Positions 27,684 to 37,138 of a DNA stretch of 64,000 nucleotides are shown one piece after another. Positions within the stretch are counted from its first letter, which is position 1. Every line of letters starts with the position of its first letter. The DNA is from Vulcanimicrobiota bacterium (GTDB lineage: Bacteria; Vulcanimicrobiota; Vulcanimicrobiia; Vulcanimicrobiales; Vulcanimicrobiaceae), in NCBI GenBank assembly GCA_003161435.1, contig PMOS01000020.1, positions 145,439-209,438 of the forward strand. The letters run 5' to 3'. The notes under the pieces are model-generated. The model searched no databases, had not been told where the DNA came from, and saw only the letters and a list, made by a program, of their open reading frames with translations. The position numbers were made by a program, and so were the translations under genes.

Positions 27684-28856
27684 ATGATCGCATCGAGTCC
27701 GGCCGGGATTCCCCGCACGATCTTCGATCCCGAGCACGCGATCCTGCGCGATGCGATGCGCCGCTTCTGCGAGCGCGAGATCGCGCCGTTCCACAACGCG
27801 TGGGAAACCGAGGGCGTCGTTCCGCGCGCGATCTGGCGGCGTGCCGGCGAGCTCGGCTTCCTTTGCATGGCGCTGCCGGCGGAGTACGGCGGCGCCGACG
27901 CCGACTTTCGCGCGTCGGTCGTCTTCACCGAGGAGCTGGCGCGCATCGGCGCCACCGGACCCGGCTTCGCGCTGCAATCCGACATCGTTGCGCCCTACAT
28001 CTTGCACTACGGCAGTCCCGAGCAGAAACGGCGCTGGTTGCCGCGCTTGGCGTCGGGGGAGATCGTCAGCGCGATCGCGATGAGCGAACCCGGCGCGGGC
28101 AGCGACCTCGCCGCGGTCGCGACGCGCGCGGAACGCATCGACGGCGGCTACGCGATCAGCGGTTCGAAGACGTTCATCACCAACGGCGTTCTGGCCGATC
28201 TCGTCATCGTCGTCGCGAAGACCGATCCCAGCGCGGGAAGCCGCGGCGTCACGTTGTTCTTGGTCGAGCGCGGTATGCCCGGATTCGGGAGCGGGCGCCC
28301 GCTCGAGAAGATCGGCCTGCGGGCGCAGGACACCGCCGAGCTCGCGTTCGATCGCGTGCGTGTCGGTGACGACGCCGTGCTGGGCGAGCTCGACGGCGGA
28401 TTCAAGCTGCTGATGAGCGAGCTGGCGCAGGAACGGCTCTCGATCGCGGTCACCGCGGTGGCGGTCGCCGAGACGGCGCTCGCGCAGACGATCGCGTATT
28501 GCGGCGAGCGCGAGGCCTTCGGCAAGCGCATCCTCGACTTTCAGAACACGCGCTTCTCGCTGGCCACGCTCAAGACGAAAATATCGCTGGCGCGGGTGTT
28601 CGTCGATCGCTGCATCGAGCTGCACTGCCGTGGTGAGCTCGACGCGACGACGGCGGCGATGGCGAAGCTCGAGGCGACGGAGCTTCAATTCCGCGTGCTC
28701 GACGATTGCCTGCAGCTGCACGGCGGTTACGGCTACATGCTGGACTATCCGATCGCGCGCGCGTGGGCCGACGGGCGCGTGCAGCGCATCTACGGCGGCT
28801 CGAACGAGATCATGCGCGAGATCATCGGCCGGTCGCTCGAAGGGAGACGCGAATGA
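27684..28856 (+). CDS. Acyl-CoA dehydrogenase
   Basis: AMSEPGAGSDLAAVATRAERIDGGYAISGSKTFITNG; HGGYGYMLDYPIARAWADGRVQRIYGGSNEIMREIIGR. Confidence 0.94.
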   Translation: MIASSPAGIPRTIFDPEHAILRDAMRRFCEREIAPFHNAWETEGVVPRAIWRRAGELGFLCMALPAEYGGADADFRASVVFTEELARIGATGPGFALQSDIVAPYILHYGSPEQKRRWLPRLASGEIVSAIAMSEPGAGSDLAAVATRAERIDGGYAISGSKTFITNGVLADLVIVVAKTDPSAGSRGVTLFLVERGMPGFGSGRPLEKIGLRAQDTAELAFDRVRVGDDAVLGELDGGFKLLMSELAQERLSIAVTAVAVAETALAQTIAYCGEREAFGKRILDFQNTRFSLATLKTKISLARVFVDRCIELHCRGELDATTAAMAKLEATELQFRVLDDCLQLHGGYGYMLDYPIARAWADGRVQRIYGGSNEIMREIIGRSLEGRRE

Positions 28857-30502
28857 CCGCAACGGCCGTCGCTCCGGCGCTCGCCGGGCTGATGATGGAT
28901 CGCTCGCTGCAGATCTCACGGCTGATCGACCACGCCGCGCTGTGGCACGGCGATATCGAGATCGTCACCCAGCGCACGGGTGCGCCCGACGAGCGGTCGA
29001 CCTACCGCGAAGTGCGCGCGCGCAGCGCGCAGCTGGCGCACGCGCTGGCGGAGCGACTGCACGTCGCGGCCGGCGAGCGCGTCGCGACGTTCGCTTGGAA
29101 CACGCAGCGCCACCTGGAGCTCTACTACGGCGTGTCGGGGAGCGGTGCCGTGCTGCACACGGTCAACCCGCGCCTGTTCGCGCCGCAGATCGTGTACATC
29201 ATCAACCACGCGCGCGACCGCTTCGTGTTCCTCGATGCCGACCTCGTGCCGGTCCTCGAACCGCTGGCGGCGCAGCTGCCGGCCGTCGAAGGCTACGTCG
29301 TACTGTGTGGCGAGGCGGAGATGCCCGCGACCTCGTTGCCCAACGCCGTCGCGTACGAGTCGCTGATCGCCGGACTCCCCGGCGAGATCGAGTGGCCCGA
29401 GCTCGACGAACGCACCGCGTCGTCGCTCTGCTATACGTCGGGTACGACCGGCAATCCCAAAGGCGTCTTGTACTCGCACCGTTCGACCATACTGCACACC
29501 TTCGCGCAGGCGGCTTCGTGGCAGGCCGGTCCCGGATCGCAAGCCGCGATCCTGCCGGTCGTCCCGCTGTTCCACGCCAACGCATGGGGCTTACCGTATC
29601 TGGCGCCGATGCAGGGCTCGAAGCTCGTCTTCGCCGACCCGCATCTCGATCCGGCCGAGCTCTACGGTGCGCTCGAACGCGAGCAGGTGACGCTCACCTG
29701 CGGCGTACCGACGATCTGGCTGCGCCTGCTCGACTATCTCGAGCGCAACGACCTGCGTTTTTCGAGCCTCAAGCTGCTGGGCGTCGGCGGATCGGCGCCG
29801 CCACGCGCGTTGATCGAAGCGTTCGAGGTGAAGTACGGCGTCACCGTGCTCAACGCGTGGGGGATGACCGAGACGAGCCCGGCGTGCACGTACGGAACGC
29901 CCAGGCCGGCACACGACGTGCTCCCGCAACGCATCGACTATAAGACGCGCGCGGGCCGCGCGCTGTTCGGCGTCGAGATTCGAATCGTCGACGACGACGG
30001 CGCGTCGCTGCCGTTCGATGGTGTCGCGCAGGGCGAGATCCATGTGCGCGGCCCGTGGATCGCTGCGGGTTATTTCGAGGACGACGAGGCGACCGCGCGC
30101 GGCGTGACGGCCGACGGCTGGTTGCGCACCGGCGACATCGCGTCGATCGACACGCACGGATACGTGCAGATCCGCGACCGGTCGAAGGACGTGATCAAGT
30201 CGGGCGGCGAGTGGATCAGCTCGATCGAGCTCGAGAACGTTGCCGTCGCGCATCCCGCCGTCGCCGAAGCGGCCGCGATCGGCATCCCGCACCCCACCTG
30301 GTCGGAACGCCCCGTGCTGTACGTCGTCGCGGCGCAGGGCCACGAGCTCGACGCGGCGAGCGTCATCGCGTTCCTCGACGGGAAGGTCGCGAAGTGGTGG
30401 ATCCCCGACGAGGTGATCGTCGTCGCGGAGCTCCCGCACACGGCAACCGGGAAGATCTCGAAGCGAACGCTGCGCGAGCGCTACGCGCCGGCGGCGACGT
30501 AG
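28853..30502 (+). CDS. AMP-binding acyl-CoA ligase
   Basis: SLCYTSGTTGNPKGVLYSHRS; GWLRTGDIASIDTHGYVQIRDRSKDVIKSGGEWIS; ATGA overlap. Confidence 0.94.
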   Translation: MTATAVAPALAGLMMDRSLQISRLIDHAALWHGDIEIVTQRTGAPDERSTYREVRARSAQLAHALAERLHVAAGERVATFAWNTQRHLELYYGVSGSGAVLHTVNPRLFAPQIVYIINHARDRFVFLDADLVPVLEPLAAQLPAVEGYVVLCGEAEMPATSLPNAVAYESLIAGLPGEIEWPELDERTASSLCYTSGTTGNPKGVLYSHRSTILHTFAQAASWQAGPGSQAAILPVVPLFHANAWGLPYLAPMQGSKLVFADPHLDPAELYGALEREQVTLTCGVPTIWLRLLDYLERNDLRFSSLKLLGVGGSAPPRALIEAFEVKYGVTVLNAWGMTETSPACTYGTPRPAHDVLPQRIDYKTRAGRALFGVEIRIVDDDGASLPFDGVAQGEIHVRGPWIAAGYFEDDEATARGVTADGWLRTGDIASIDTHGYVQIRDRSKDVIKSGGEWISSIELENVAVAHPAVAEAAAIGIPHPTWSERPVLYVVAAQGHELDAASVIAFLDGKVAKWWIPDEVIVVAELPHTATGKISKRTLRERYAPAAT

Positions 30503-30517
30503 CGGAGCGGCCCGGTC

Positions 30518-30967
30518 GTGCGCGTCGCGATGGTTTTTGTCGGACTGGCCGCGGTGTGGGGCTTCGCCGCGGCGGTCGCCGGCGACGGAGCGGACTGGAG
30601 CCCGCTGGTCGCGCCGGTAAGCTCCGTCATCGTCATCGCCGTGTTCGGTTGGCTGAGGCGCGGACGCGACGTGGTCGACGTCTTCGCGCAGGGGATCGGC
30701 GTGTCGTACGCGGCGTTCCTCGGTCTCGCGCTCGCGCGCGTCACGCAGCCGAACATGATCGCCGCCGACTGGTGGCTCGAGCCGCTCAACGCACGCTGGC
30801 CGGTGGTCCTCCTCGCCGGCATCGCGTATGCCCTGATCCTCACCGTGTTCGTCGCCATCCCGATCGCGCTGATCCCCGTACGCCCGCACCTCGACATCGA
30901 ACGCAACGCCCGCTTCTTGGCGTTCATCACCGACCTAGCCCACCGCAACGACGCCAAGCAATCCTGA
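30518..30967 (+). CDS. Hypothetical membrane protein
   Basis: Several hydrophobic segments; follows the acyl-CoA ligase in the same direction. Confidence 0.55.
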   Translation: MRVAMVFVGLAAVWGFAAAVAGDGADWSPLVAPVSSVIVIAVFGWLRRGRDVVDVFAQGIGVSYAAFLGLALARVTQPNMIAADWWLEPLNARWPVVLLAGIAYALILTVFVAIPIALIPVRPHLDIERNARFLAFITDLAHRNDAKQS

Positions 30968-30995
30968 CATTGGACTGCTGCGACGCCGGCTCGCG

Positions 30996-31766
30996 TTACG
31001 CGGCGATTGGGCGGCAGGAGGTACAGGGGGCTAGACCATGGGCGTGCGCTTCTTCGAGGGTGCGCAGGCCGAAGTACCCGGGAACCACGCCGAGGCGGGT
31101 GGCGATGTCGCCGCAGGTCGGCAGGCAGAAGTACCCGTCATCGGTGGCGACGTAGCGAAAGCCGCGATCGACGATCTTCTCGACGGCGCCGAGATCGAGC
31201 CCTTCGCTCTCGAGCAGCGCGCGTTTGGCGTCGCTGCCGAAGACGTACCCGCCGACCGAGCAATCCGTGCGGATGACGCGGTGGCACGGGATCAGCAGCG
31301 GAACAGGATTCCGGCCGAGCGCGTTTCCGACGGCGCGGGTCGCGTCGGGGGCGCCGATCTCGCGCGCGAGCCAGCGGTATGGGCGTGCATTGCCGCGCCG
31401 GATCTCGGCCGCCTCGTGCAGCACGCGCTGCTCGAACGGCGAGCAGTCGCGCAGGTCGATCGGCACCGTCACGCGCCCGCCCTGCAGCTTGGCGCGTGCG
31501 GCCGCCGAGACGGAATCGTCCTCGACCGCGGGCACGACGCGGCGCCCGAAGCGCTCCGTGTACCACGCTTCGAAGGTCTGTTCGTCGCCGGCCAGCCGCA
31601 CCGCGGCGACGCCGGGCGTGCTCCACGCAACGTAGACATCGCCGATCGCGCTCGGGCAGATCGTGTAGCGGTCGAGGCCGATCTCGGCGAACACCTTGGC
31701 GGTGAAGTTCGGTGACACCGAACGCAGCGTCGCGTCGCGGTAGTCGTGCACATTCGATTCAGTCAT
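30996..31766 (-). CDS. Methylated-DNA-[protein]-cysteine S-methyltransferase (OGT) with C-terminal Ada-like zinc domain
   Basis: Active-site LIPCHRVIRTDCSVGGYVFG; C-terminal FRYVATDDGYFCLPTCGDIATRLGVVPGYFGLRTLEEAHAHGLAPCTSCRP resembles the Ada N-terminal 4-Cys phosphotriester domain. Confidence 0.85.
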   Translation of the reverse strand: MTESNVHDYRDATLRSVSPNFTAKVFAEIGLDRYTICPSAIGDVYVAWSTPGVAAVRLAGDEQTFEAWYTERFGRRVVPAVEDDSVSAAARAKLQGGRVTVPIDLRDCSPFEQRVLHEAAEIRRGNARPYRWLAREIGAPDATRAVGNALGRNPVPLLIPCHRVIRTDCSVGGYVFGSDAKRALLESEGLDLGAVEKIVDRGFRYVATDDGYFCLPTCGDIATRLGVVPGYFGLRTLEEAHAHGLAPCTSCRPIAA

Positions 31767-32352
31767 CGTTCATCTCCAACTGCGCGCGCACGGCGAGCAG
31801 GCCGCGGTGAGCGGACGCCTTTACGGTTCCGACCGGCTGGCCGAGGGTTTCGGCGATCTCATCGTACGAGAGATCGTCGACGTATCGCATGACGAACGCC
31901 GCGCGCAGCGCCGGTGAGAGCTGCGCGACCGCGTCTCCGACCGACTGCCAGGCCTCGGCACGCAGCACCTCACCTTCGGGGCCGGGCTGACGGTCCGTCA
32001 ACCCGACCCGCGACGTGCCGTCGTCGTACTCCAGCGAGTCGCTCGGCGGGGGCGCATCGCGGACCGCGTTGCGCGTGAGGTTATGCGCGATCGCGAGCAG
32101 CCACGACCGCAAGCGGAGTTCGGCGCGGCGTTCGGGGGGATAGCCGTGCAGCGCACGATGCGCGCGCACGAACACCTCTTGCGTGACATCCTCGGCGCGC
32201 GCGTCGTCGCGCAGCATTCGCGCGACGAAGGTCACGACCGGTTGCCGAAATGCGATGACGACGTCCTCGAAGGCGCGGTCGACGTCGCGGGCGAGCGCCT
32301 CGGCCAACATCGTGTTCGTGTCGGGCTCGGCGACCGCGCAGGCGACCGCCAC
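31759..32352 (-). CDS. ECF-type RNA polymerase sigma factor
   Basis: RFVAR-type sigma2 DARAEDVTQEVFVRAHRAL and sigma4 LRAAFVMRYVDDLSYDEIAETLGQPVGTVKASAHRGLLAVRAQL; candidate GTG start 32352 right after upstream stop (ORF track start 32412). Confidence 0.88.
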   Translation of the reverse strand: MAVACAVAEPDTNTMLAEALARDVDRAFEDVVIAFRQPVVTFVARMLRDDARAEDVTQEVFVRAHRALHGYPPERRAELRLRSWLLAIAHNLTRNAVRDAPPPSDSLEYDDGTSRVGLTDRQPGPEGEVLRAEAWQSVGDAVAQLSPALRAAFVMRYVDDLSYDEIAETLGQPVGTVKASAHRGLLAVRAQLEMNDD

Positions 32353-32353
32353 C

Positions 32354-32506
32354 TCACCACCAGCCGCCGTTGATCCGCCGTTCGCGCAGGAGGCGCCGCT
32401 CGGTTTCGTCATTCCAGACGAGGATCTCGCGAGGGCGCTCGGGCTGGGCCAGCGCGATCGCGGCGAGCCCGACGATGACGATCGTCGTCATCACGATGAT
32501 AAGCAT
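32354..32506 (-). CDS. 50-aa single-pass membrane protein
   Basis: Manual translation: MLIIVMTTIVIVGLAAIALAQPERPREILVWNDETERRLLRERRINGGWW*; GGAGGAAACC ribosome-binding site upstream; absent from ORF track because under 60 aa. Confidence 0.6.
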   Translation of the reverse strand: MLIIVMTTIVIVGLAAIALAQPERPREILVWNDETERRLLRERRINGGWW

Positions 32507-32572
32507 GGTTTCCTCCGACATTCCAGGTGCCGGAAGAACACGGGCGCCGCCGTTCGCGTTGCATTCGAGCGC

Positions 32573-34936
32573 TCACAGCCGGAGCAGCTCGACCCGCCGG
32601 TTGAGGGCCTTGCCGGCAGGGCTCGTATTCGGGGCGACCGGCCGGGTGAGCCCGTAGCCCTTGGCGACCAGCCGCGAGCGCGCGATCTTGTAGCGGGTGA
32701 CGAGGTCGTCGACCACCGCTTGCGCGCGACGCTGCGAGAGGCCCAGGTTGTAGGCGGCGCCGCCGTCCGAGTCGGTGTGTCCCTCGACTTGGAACCGCAG
32801 GCCCGGAGTCTCGCGCATGGTCTGCGCGATGTCGGCGATCACCGGCTCCGAGCGCGGCTGAATGTGCGCGCTGTCGACGTCGAAGTGGATGCCGTAGATG
32901 CGGATGCGCTTTTCCGTCTTGAACTGCTTCTTGATTGCCGCCGGTGCGGCCGTTCCGGTCAGCGAAACCGTGGCTTGCGCCGTCTTGCCGCTGCCGTTGT
33001 CGGCGGTAACCGTCACCGTGTACACGCCCGGCTTCTGCGAGGCGGGCACGTTGACAGAAACCGCGAGCGGCTGTCTCCCGCCGGCAATGTCGAACGCGGC
33101 AGGCGAAACCGTCGTCGGGATGCTGCCGGCCGCCTTGATCGTGACGTGGCCGCTCCAGCCCTGGTTCGCCAGCACGCTCATTTGAACGCCGACTTTTTGC
33201 GCCTTGCCGGCGGAGAACGCCGCTTCTTGGCTCGGCTCGAGGATGAACGGATCGGAGACCAGCTGCGAGCACGACAACTCGGCCGGAACGGGCAAGGCCA
33301 GCTCGAGCTGACGGATTCGTTGTAGCGGTGGCTGCCCGTTGTCGGACAGGTTGAAGCCGTCGTAGATCAGCAACCCTTTGGCGTCGACGGCGTAGCTTTG
33401 CACGAACCCGTTGAGGTTCGTCGTCTTCGCCACGAAGAAGTGGCCGCACCAGTGCGGATCGGTCGTGGTGATCGGGTCGGCGTTGGCCAGCGCGTTGTTG
33501 GCGTTTGCCACGTACGACAGGACGTCGACGAAGTGCGCCGCGTCGTTACGATCGTTGCTGCCCAGTGCGTCGCTCTCGACTTGGATCAAGCTCGCGTTCG
33601 TGGACTCCGGCCCGGCGCCCGGTGCGACGAACGGATAGGGAACCCAGGTGAAATCGGCCTTCTCGTTGCACCCGCCGGATCCGATCAGCAGCTTGTGCCC
33701 GGCCGCGACCCATCCGTTCAGCAACGCGATTTGCTCTCGCCCCAGCAGTTGGGGCATGTTGCAAGCGCCGCGCGTGATGACGGCTTCCTGGCCGGCGAGG
33801 GCATCAGCGTCGAGCATCCCGGCGCCGATGGCCGAGAACGCGAAGCCCGCCAGCGGCTGGGTGCTGTCGGCCGGATACCACTGCTCCTCCGGATCTTGAT
33901 CGAGGACGAGCACGTGGTGCAGACCGGTCCCGCTCACGCGCGGAACGCAGTATTTCGGCCTGTCGCTGGTGCGCATGAAGACGATCGGGCTGCCGCCGGA
34001 GGTGGCTCCGGCGATGATCGTGCCTTCGTCGTTGATCGAGGTGCGTACGGTATCGGGATTCGCGTCTTTGTTCCCCGGGTTGACCGCGTTCCAGTTCCGT
34101 CCTTGGAACTGACCGATGAACGTGGCGCGGAGTCCGTCGTTCGTGCACTCCGTCGCCGTGAGTCCCGAGCCTACCGCGACGAATCGCACGCGCGCGTCGT
34201 TTTGGTTCGTCCCCGACATCTGGAAGCCGCCGTTCTTCTCGGGCCGAGCCTCCTCGATGTACGTGCCGACCGGATTGACCGGTGTCGGCGGTGGACCGAC
34301 CGCGCCCGCAGCGCCGACCGCGCGGTACAGCGCGCCGTTCGAGGTCACGCGAACCCAGCGCGCTTTGACGTTGGCGGAGAGCGCCTTGTTGGTGGAGGTC
34401 TTGTCGGCGGTCATCGTTCCGACGTCCGTGAAGCCGGCGTCGGCGCCGGTCGTCGAAACCGCAACGGTGACGCTGGGCGCCGGGCCGGTGTCGGGCACGC
34501 CGGGCATTGTCGCGGTGAAGCCGGTGATCGTGGCGACGCCGGGCAACTCGAAGACGAACGTGTAGGGCGGCTTCGCGGTGGCGGGGAGCTCGTCCGAAGG
34601 GTTGACCGCGTAGTTGCCGAGGTTGCCGTCGTTCTCGTCGTCGATCGTCGCCGGCGAGTAGCTGCGCAGGATCGTGCCGTTGGCGATGTCGAGCAGATTC
34701 GGATTGGGCGTCGGCGTCGGCGTCGAAACCGGGGTCGGTCCGCTCGGCGGCGTGATGGTGGCCACCGCAACCGCCGTGGGGACGGTCGTCGGAACGCCGG
34801 TCGCCGCGGCCTCCGGACCGGTCGTTACGGCCACGGCCGGCGAGGGGCTCGCACTCGTATCGCTCTGCTGGTGACCGGTGCATCCGGCGAAAATGAGCGC
34901 GAGCGCAAAGGCCGAGGCAATGGTCGAATGGCGCAA
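32573..34936 (-). CDS. Large OmpA-family lipoprotein
   Basis: Lipobox LIFAGC; C-terminal RIRIYGIHFDVDSAHIQPRSEPVIADIAQTM...VEGHTDSDGGAAYNLGLSQRRAQAVVDDLV...GLTRPVAPNTSPAGKALNRRVEL OmpA/MotB domain. Confidence 0.9.
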   Translation of the reverse strand: MRHSTIASAFALALIFAGCTGHQQSDTSASPSPAVAVTTGPEAAATGVPTTVPTAVAVATITPPSGPTPVSTPTPTPNPNLLDIANGTILRSYSPATIDDENDGNLGNYAVNPSDELPATAKPPYTFVFELPGVATITGFTATMPGVPDTGPAPSVTVAVSTTGADAGFTDVGTMTADKTSTNKALSANVKARWVRVTSNGALYRAVGAAGAVGPPPTPVNPVGTYIEEARPEKNGGFQMSGTNQNDARVRFVAVGSGLTATECTNDGLRATFIGQFQGRNWNAVNPGNKDANPDTVRTSINDEGTIIAGATSGGSPIVFMRTSDRPKYCVPRVSGTGLHHVLVLDQDPEEQWYPADSTQPLAGFAFSAIGAGMLDADALAGQEAVITRGACNMPQLLGREQIALLNGWVAAGHKLLIGSGGCNEKADFTWVPYPFVAPGAGPESTNASLIQVESDALGSNDRNDAAHFVDVLSYVANANNALANADPITTTDPHWCGHFFVAKTTNLNGFVQSYAVDAKGLLIYDGFNLSDNGQPPLQRIRQLELALPVPAELSCSQLVSDPFILEPSQEAAFSAGKAQKVGVQMSVLANQGWSGHVTIKAAGSIPTTVSPAAFDIAGGRQPLAVSVNVPASQKPGVYTVTVTADNGSGKTAQATVSLTGTAAPAAIKKQFKTEKRIRIYGIHFDVDSAHIQPRSEPVIADIAQTMRETPGLRFQVEGHTDSDGGAAYNLGLSQRRAQAVVDDLVTRYKIARSRLVAKGYGLTRPVAPNTSPAGKALNRRVELLRL

Positions 34937-35042
34937 GGACGGCTCCTTACCGGGGCAAGCGTGTCCTCGGGTGCTACTCGGTCAAAAGCGCACAGCCTGC
35001 CGTCCGCGGTACGGGCAATCCATTCTCGGGTACAGGACAACG

Positions 35043-35426
35043 ATGGTGGAATGGCGGTTCGATTCCCGCAACGAGATGGACGCCCACCGCTTGCGGCACG
35101 AATTCATGGACCTGCTCCGCGCCGGCGGAACGGGCGACTTCCCCGCGGCCGAGCTGGTGTACGGTGAGCTCATCGGGAACGCCGTCCGCCACGCGCCTGG
35201 TCGTATCGTGGTGCGGCTCGACTGGGATGACGACACGCCGGTGCTCACCGTCCACGACGAGGGTGAGTCGTTCCGGCCCGACTTCCGCCTGCCCGCCGAC
35301 CCGATGAGCGAGCACGGCCGGGGACTCTTCATCGTCCGTGCGCTCGCCCTGTCGCTCGACGTCGAAGACATCGACGGCGACGGCAGTCAGGTCAACGCGC
35401 GCCTTCCCGTCCACCGGGCAGCCTAG
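35043..35426 (+). CDS. ATP-binding protein (anti-sigma/HATPase_c_2-like)
   Basis: ELVYGELIGNAVRHAPGRIVVRLDW...LTVHDEGESF...SEHGRGLFIVRAL. Confidence 0.83.
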   Translation: MVEWRFDSRNEMDAHRLRHEFMDLLRAGGTGDFPAAELVYGELIGNAVRHAPGRIVVRLDWDDDTPVLTVHDEGESFRPDFRLPADPMSEHGRGLFIVRALALSLDVEDIDGDGSQVNARLPVHRAA

Positions 35427-35488
35427 TCCCGAACCCGCGGGAACGCGCGGGCGGAGGACGGTCGCCGGGGCGGCCGTAAGGTCGGCGT

Positions 35489-36277
35489 ATGCCGTTGAAC
35501 GGGCGGGTCGCTATCGTCGCCGGCGCATCGGGTGGAATCGGCTTCGCGACGGTGCGCGCGCTGCTGGCGCAGCAGATGAGCGTCGTGCTCGCCGCGCCGC
35601 AGGACGCGCTGCTCGAAGCAGCGTCGCGCGAAACCGAACCGTTCGGCGAGCGGGCGCTGATCGTGCCGACGGACATTACCGTGCGCGCCGAGGTCGACGC
35701 GCTGGTCGCGCGGACCCTGGTGCGCTTCGGCCGCGTCGACGTGCTCGCGAACGTCGCAGGGATCGGGTCGAGCCCTTCGCTGAGCGATACGACCGACGAC
35801 GAGCTCGAACGCGTGCTGGCGGTCAACCTGCTCGGTGCCGCGCGGCTGATCCAGGCGGTGCTGCCGATCATGAAAGCACAGCGCAGCGGCGCGATCGTCA
35901 ACGTCGGCTCGGTCGCCGGAGAAGCGGGCGTGATGGGGATCTACTCGGCGTCGAAATTCGGTTTGCGCGGCCTCACGGATTCGGTGCGGCGCGAAGTGCG
36001 CAGCGACGGCATCGGGGTCACGCTGATCGAGCCCGGGTTCGTGCAAACGACGATGAACGGGACGATGCGCAACCTTCCCCCGCCGGAGATCGTCGCCGAT
36101 GCGATCGTCGCCGCAATCGACCGGCCGCGTCGAAGGCACATCGTGCCCGGCGGATACCGGTTGCCGGTGTTCTTGATCAACACGTTCCCCGGACTGACCG
36201 ATTTGGTGTTCGGCGATGCGCGCGTGCAGTGGAGGCTCAACCGTGCCGCGCGCGCGGAACGGGCACAACGCGCGTGA
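35489..36277 (+). CDS. SDR family oxidoreductase
   Basis: AIVAGASGGIGFATVRALL; NVAGIGSS; YSASKFGLRGLTDSV. Confidence 0.92.
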   Translation: MPLNGRVAIVAGASGGIGFATVRALLAQQMSVVLAAPQDALLEAASRETEPFGERALIVPTDITVRAEVDALVARTLVRFGRVDVLANVAGIGSSPSLSDTTDDELERVLAVNLLGAARLIQAVLPIMKAQRSGAIVNVGSVAGEAGVMGIYSASKFGLRGLTDSVRREVRSDGIGVTLIEPGFVQTTMNGTMRNLPPPEIVADAIVAAIDRPRRRHIVPGGYRLPVFLINTFPGLTDLVFGDARVQWRLNRAARAERAQRA

Positions 36278-37122
36278 ACGGCGAGAACCGCGGCGCAGTA
36301 GTCGTCACCGGGGCATCGAGCGGGATCGGCGCAGCCGCCGCCGAGCTCTTCGCGCGCGAAGGGTTCGTGACGTTCGCCGGCGTGCGCAGCGACGCCGACG
36401 CCGCACGCGTCGCGGGCTTGCATCCGAATATGCGCCCGCTGAAGCTCGACGTGACGGACCGCGCTGCGATCGACGCGGCGGCGCGTTCGGTCGCCGCAAG
36501 CGGTCACCCGTTGCGCGGCGTGGTGAACAACGCCGGCGTCGCGGTCGCCGGACCGCTGGAGTTTCTCCCGGTCGACGAATTGCGGCGCCAGTTCGAGATC
36601 AATCTGTTCGGCCCGGTCGCGGTCAGCCAAGCGTTTCTGCCGCAGCTGCGCGCGTCGCACGGGCGGTTGATTTTCGTCGGCTCGATCTCCGGGCGCTTGG
36701 CGGTGCCGTTCATCTCGCCGTACAGCGCGTCGAAGTTCGCGCTGCGCGCGGTCGCCGACGCGTTACGGGTCGAACTCGCCCCGGCCGGGATCGCCGTCGC
36801 GCTCGTCGAGCCGGGCTCGGTGCGCACGCCGATCTGGAGCAAGGGCCGCGCTTCCCGCGATCGCCTGACGGTACTGCTCACGCCGCTCGCGACCGAGTAC
36901 TACGGACCGCAGATCGAAGCGGTCTTCGCGCAGACGCAGCGCGAAGAGGATCACGCGATGCCCGTCGAGCGCGTGACCGCCGTGCTGCTGCACGCGCTGA
37001 CCGCGCCGAAGCCGCGCGCGCGCTACGTGGTCGGCCGCGACGCGCGCGCCGGAAGCATCGTCGCCCTGCTGCCGCCCGCGCTGCGCGATCGAGCGATCCG
37101 CGCTTCCATGAAGCTGCCCTAA
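36274..37122 (+). CDS. SDR family oxidoreductase
   Basis: GAVVVTGASSGIGAAAAELFAREGF; NNAGVAVAG; YSASKFALRAVADAL; GTG start 36274 (GTGA overlap). Confidence 0.92.
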   Translation: MNGENRGAVVVTGASSGIGAAAAELFAREGFVTFAGVRSDADAARVAGLHPNMRPLKLDVTDRAAIDAAARSVAASGHPLRGVVNNAGVAVAGPLEFLPVDELRRQFEINLFGPVAVSQAFLPQLRASHGRLIFVGSISGRLAVPFISPYSASKFALRAVADALRVELAPAGIAVALVEPGSVRTPIWSKGRASRDRLTVLLTPLATEYYGPQIEAVFAQTQREEDHAMPVERVTAVLLHALTAPKPRARYVVGRDARAGSIVALLPPALRDRAIRASMKLP

Positions 37123-37138
37123 CGCGTCGTCGAATCGT

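Noticed and set aside
33398-35167. 589-aa plus ORF opposite the OmpA lipoprotein
   Set aside because: Antisense, Arg/Asp/Gly-rich with no motif; minus strand has lipobox and OmpA domain.
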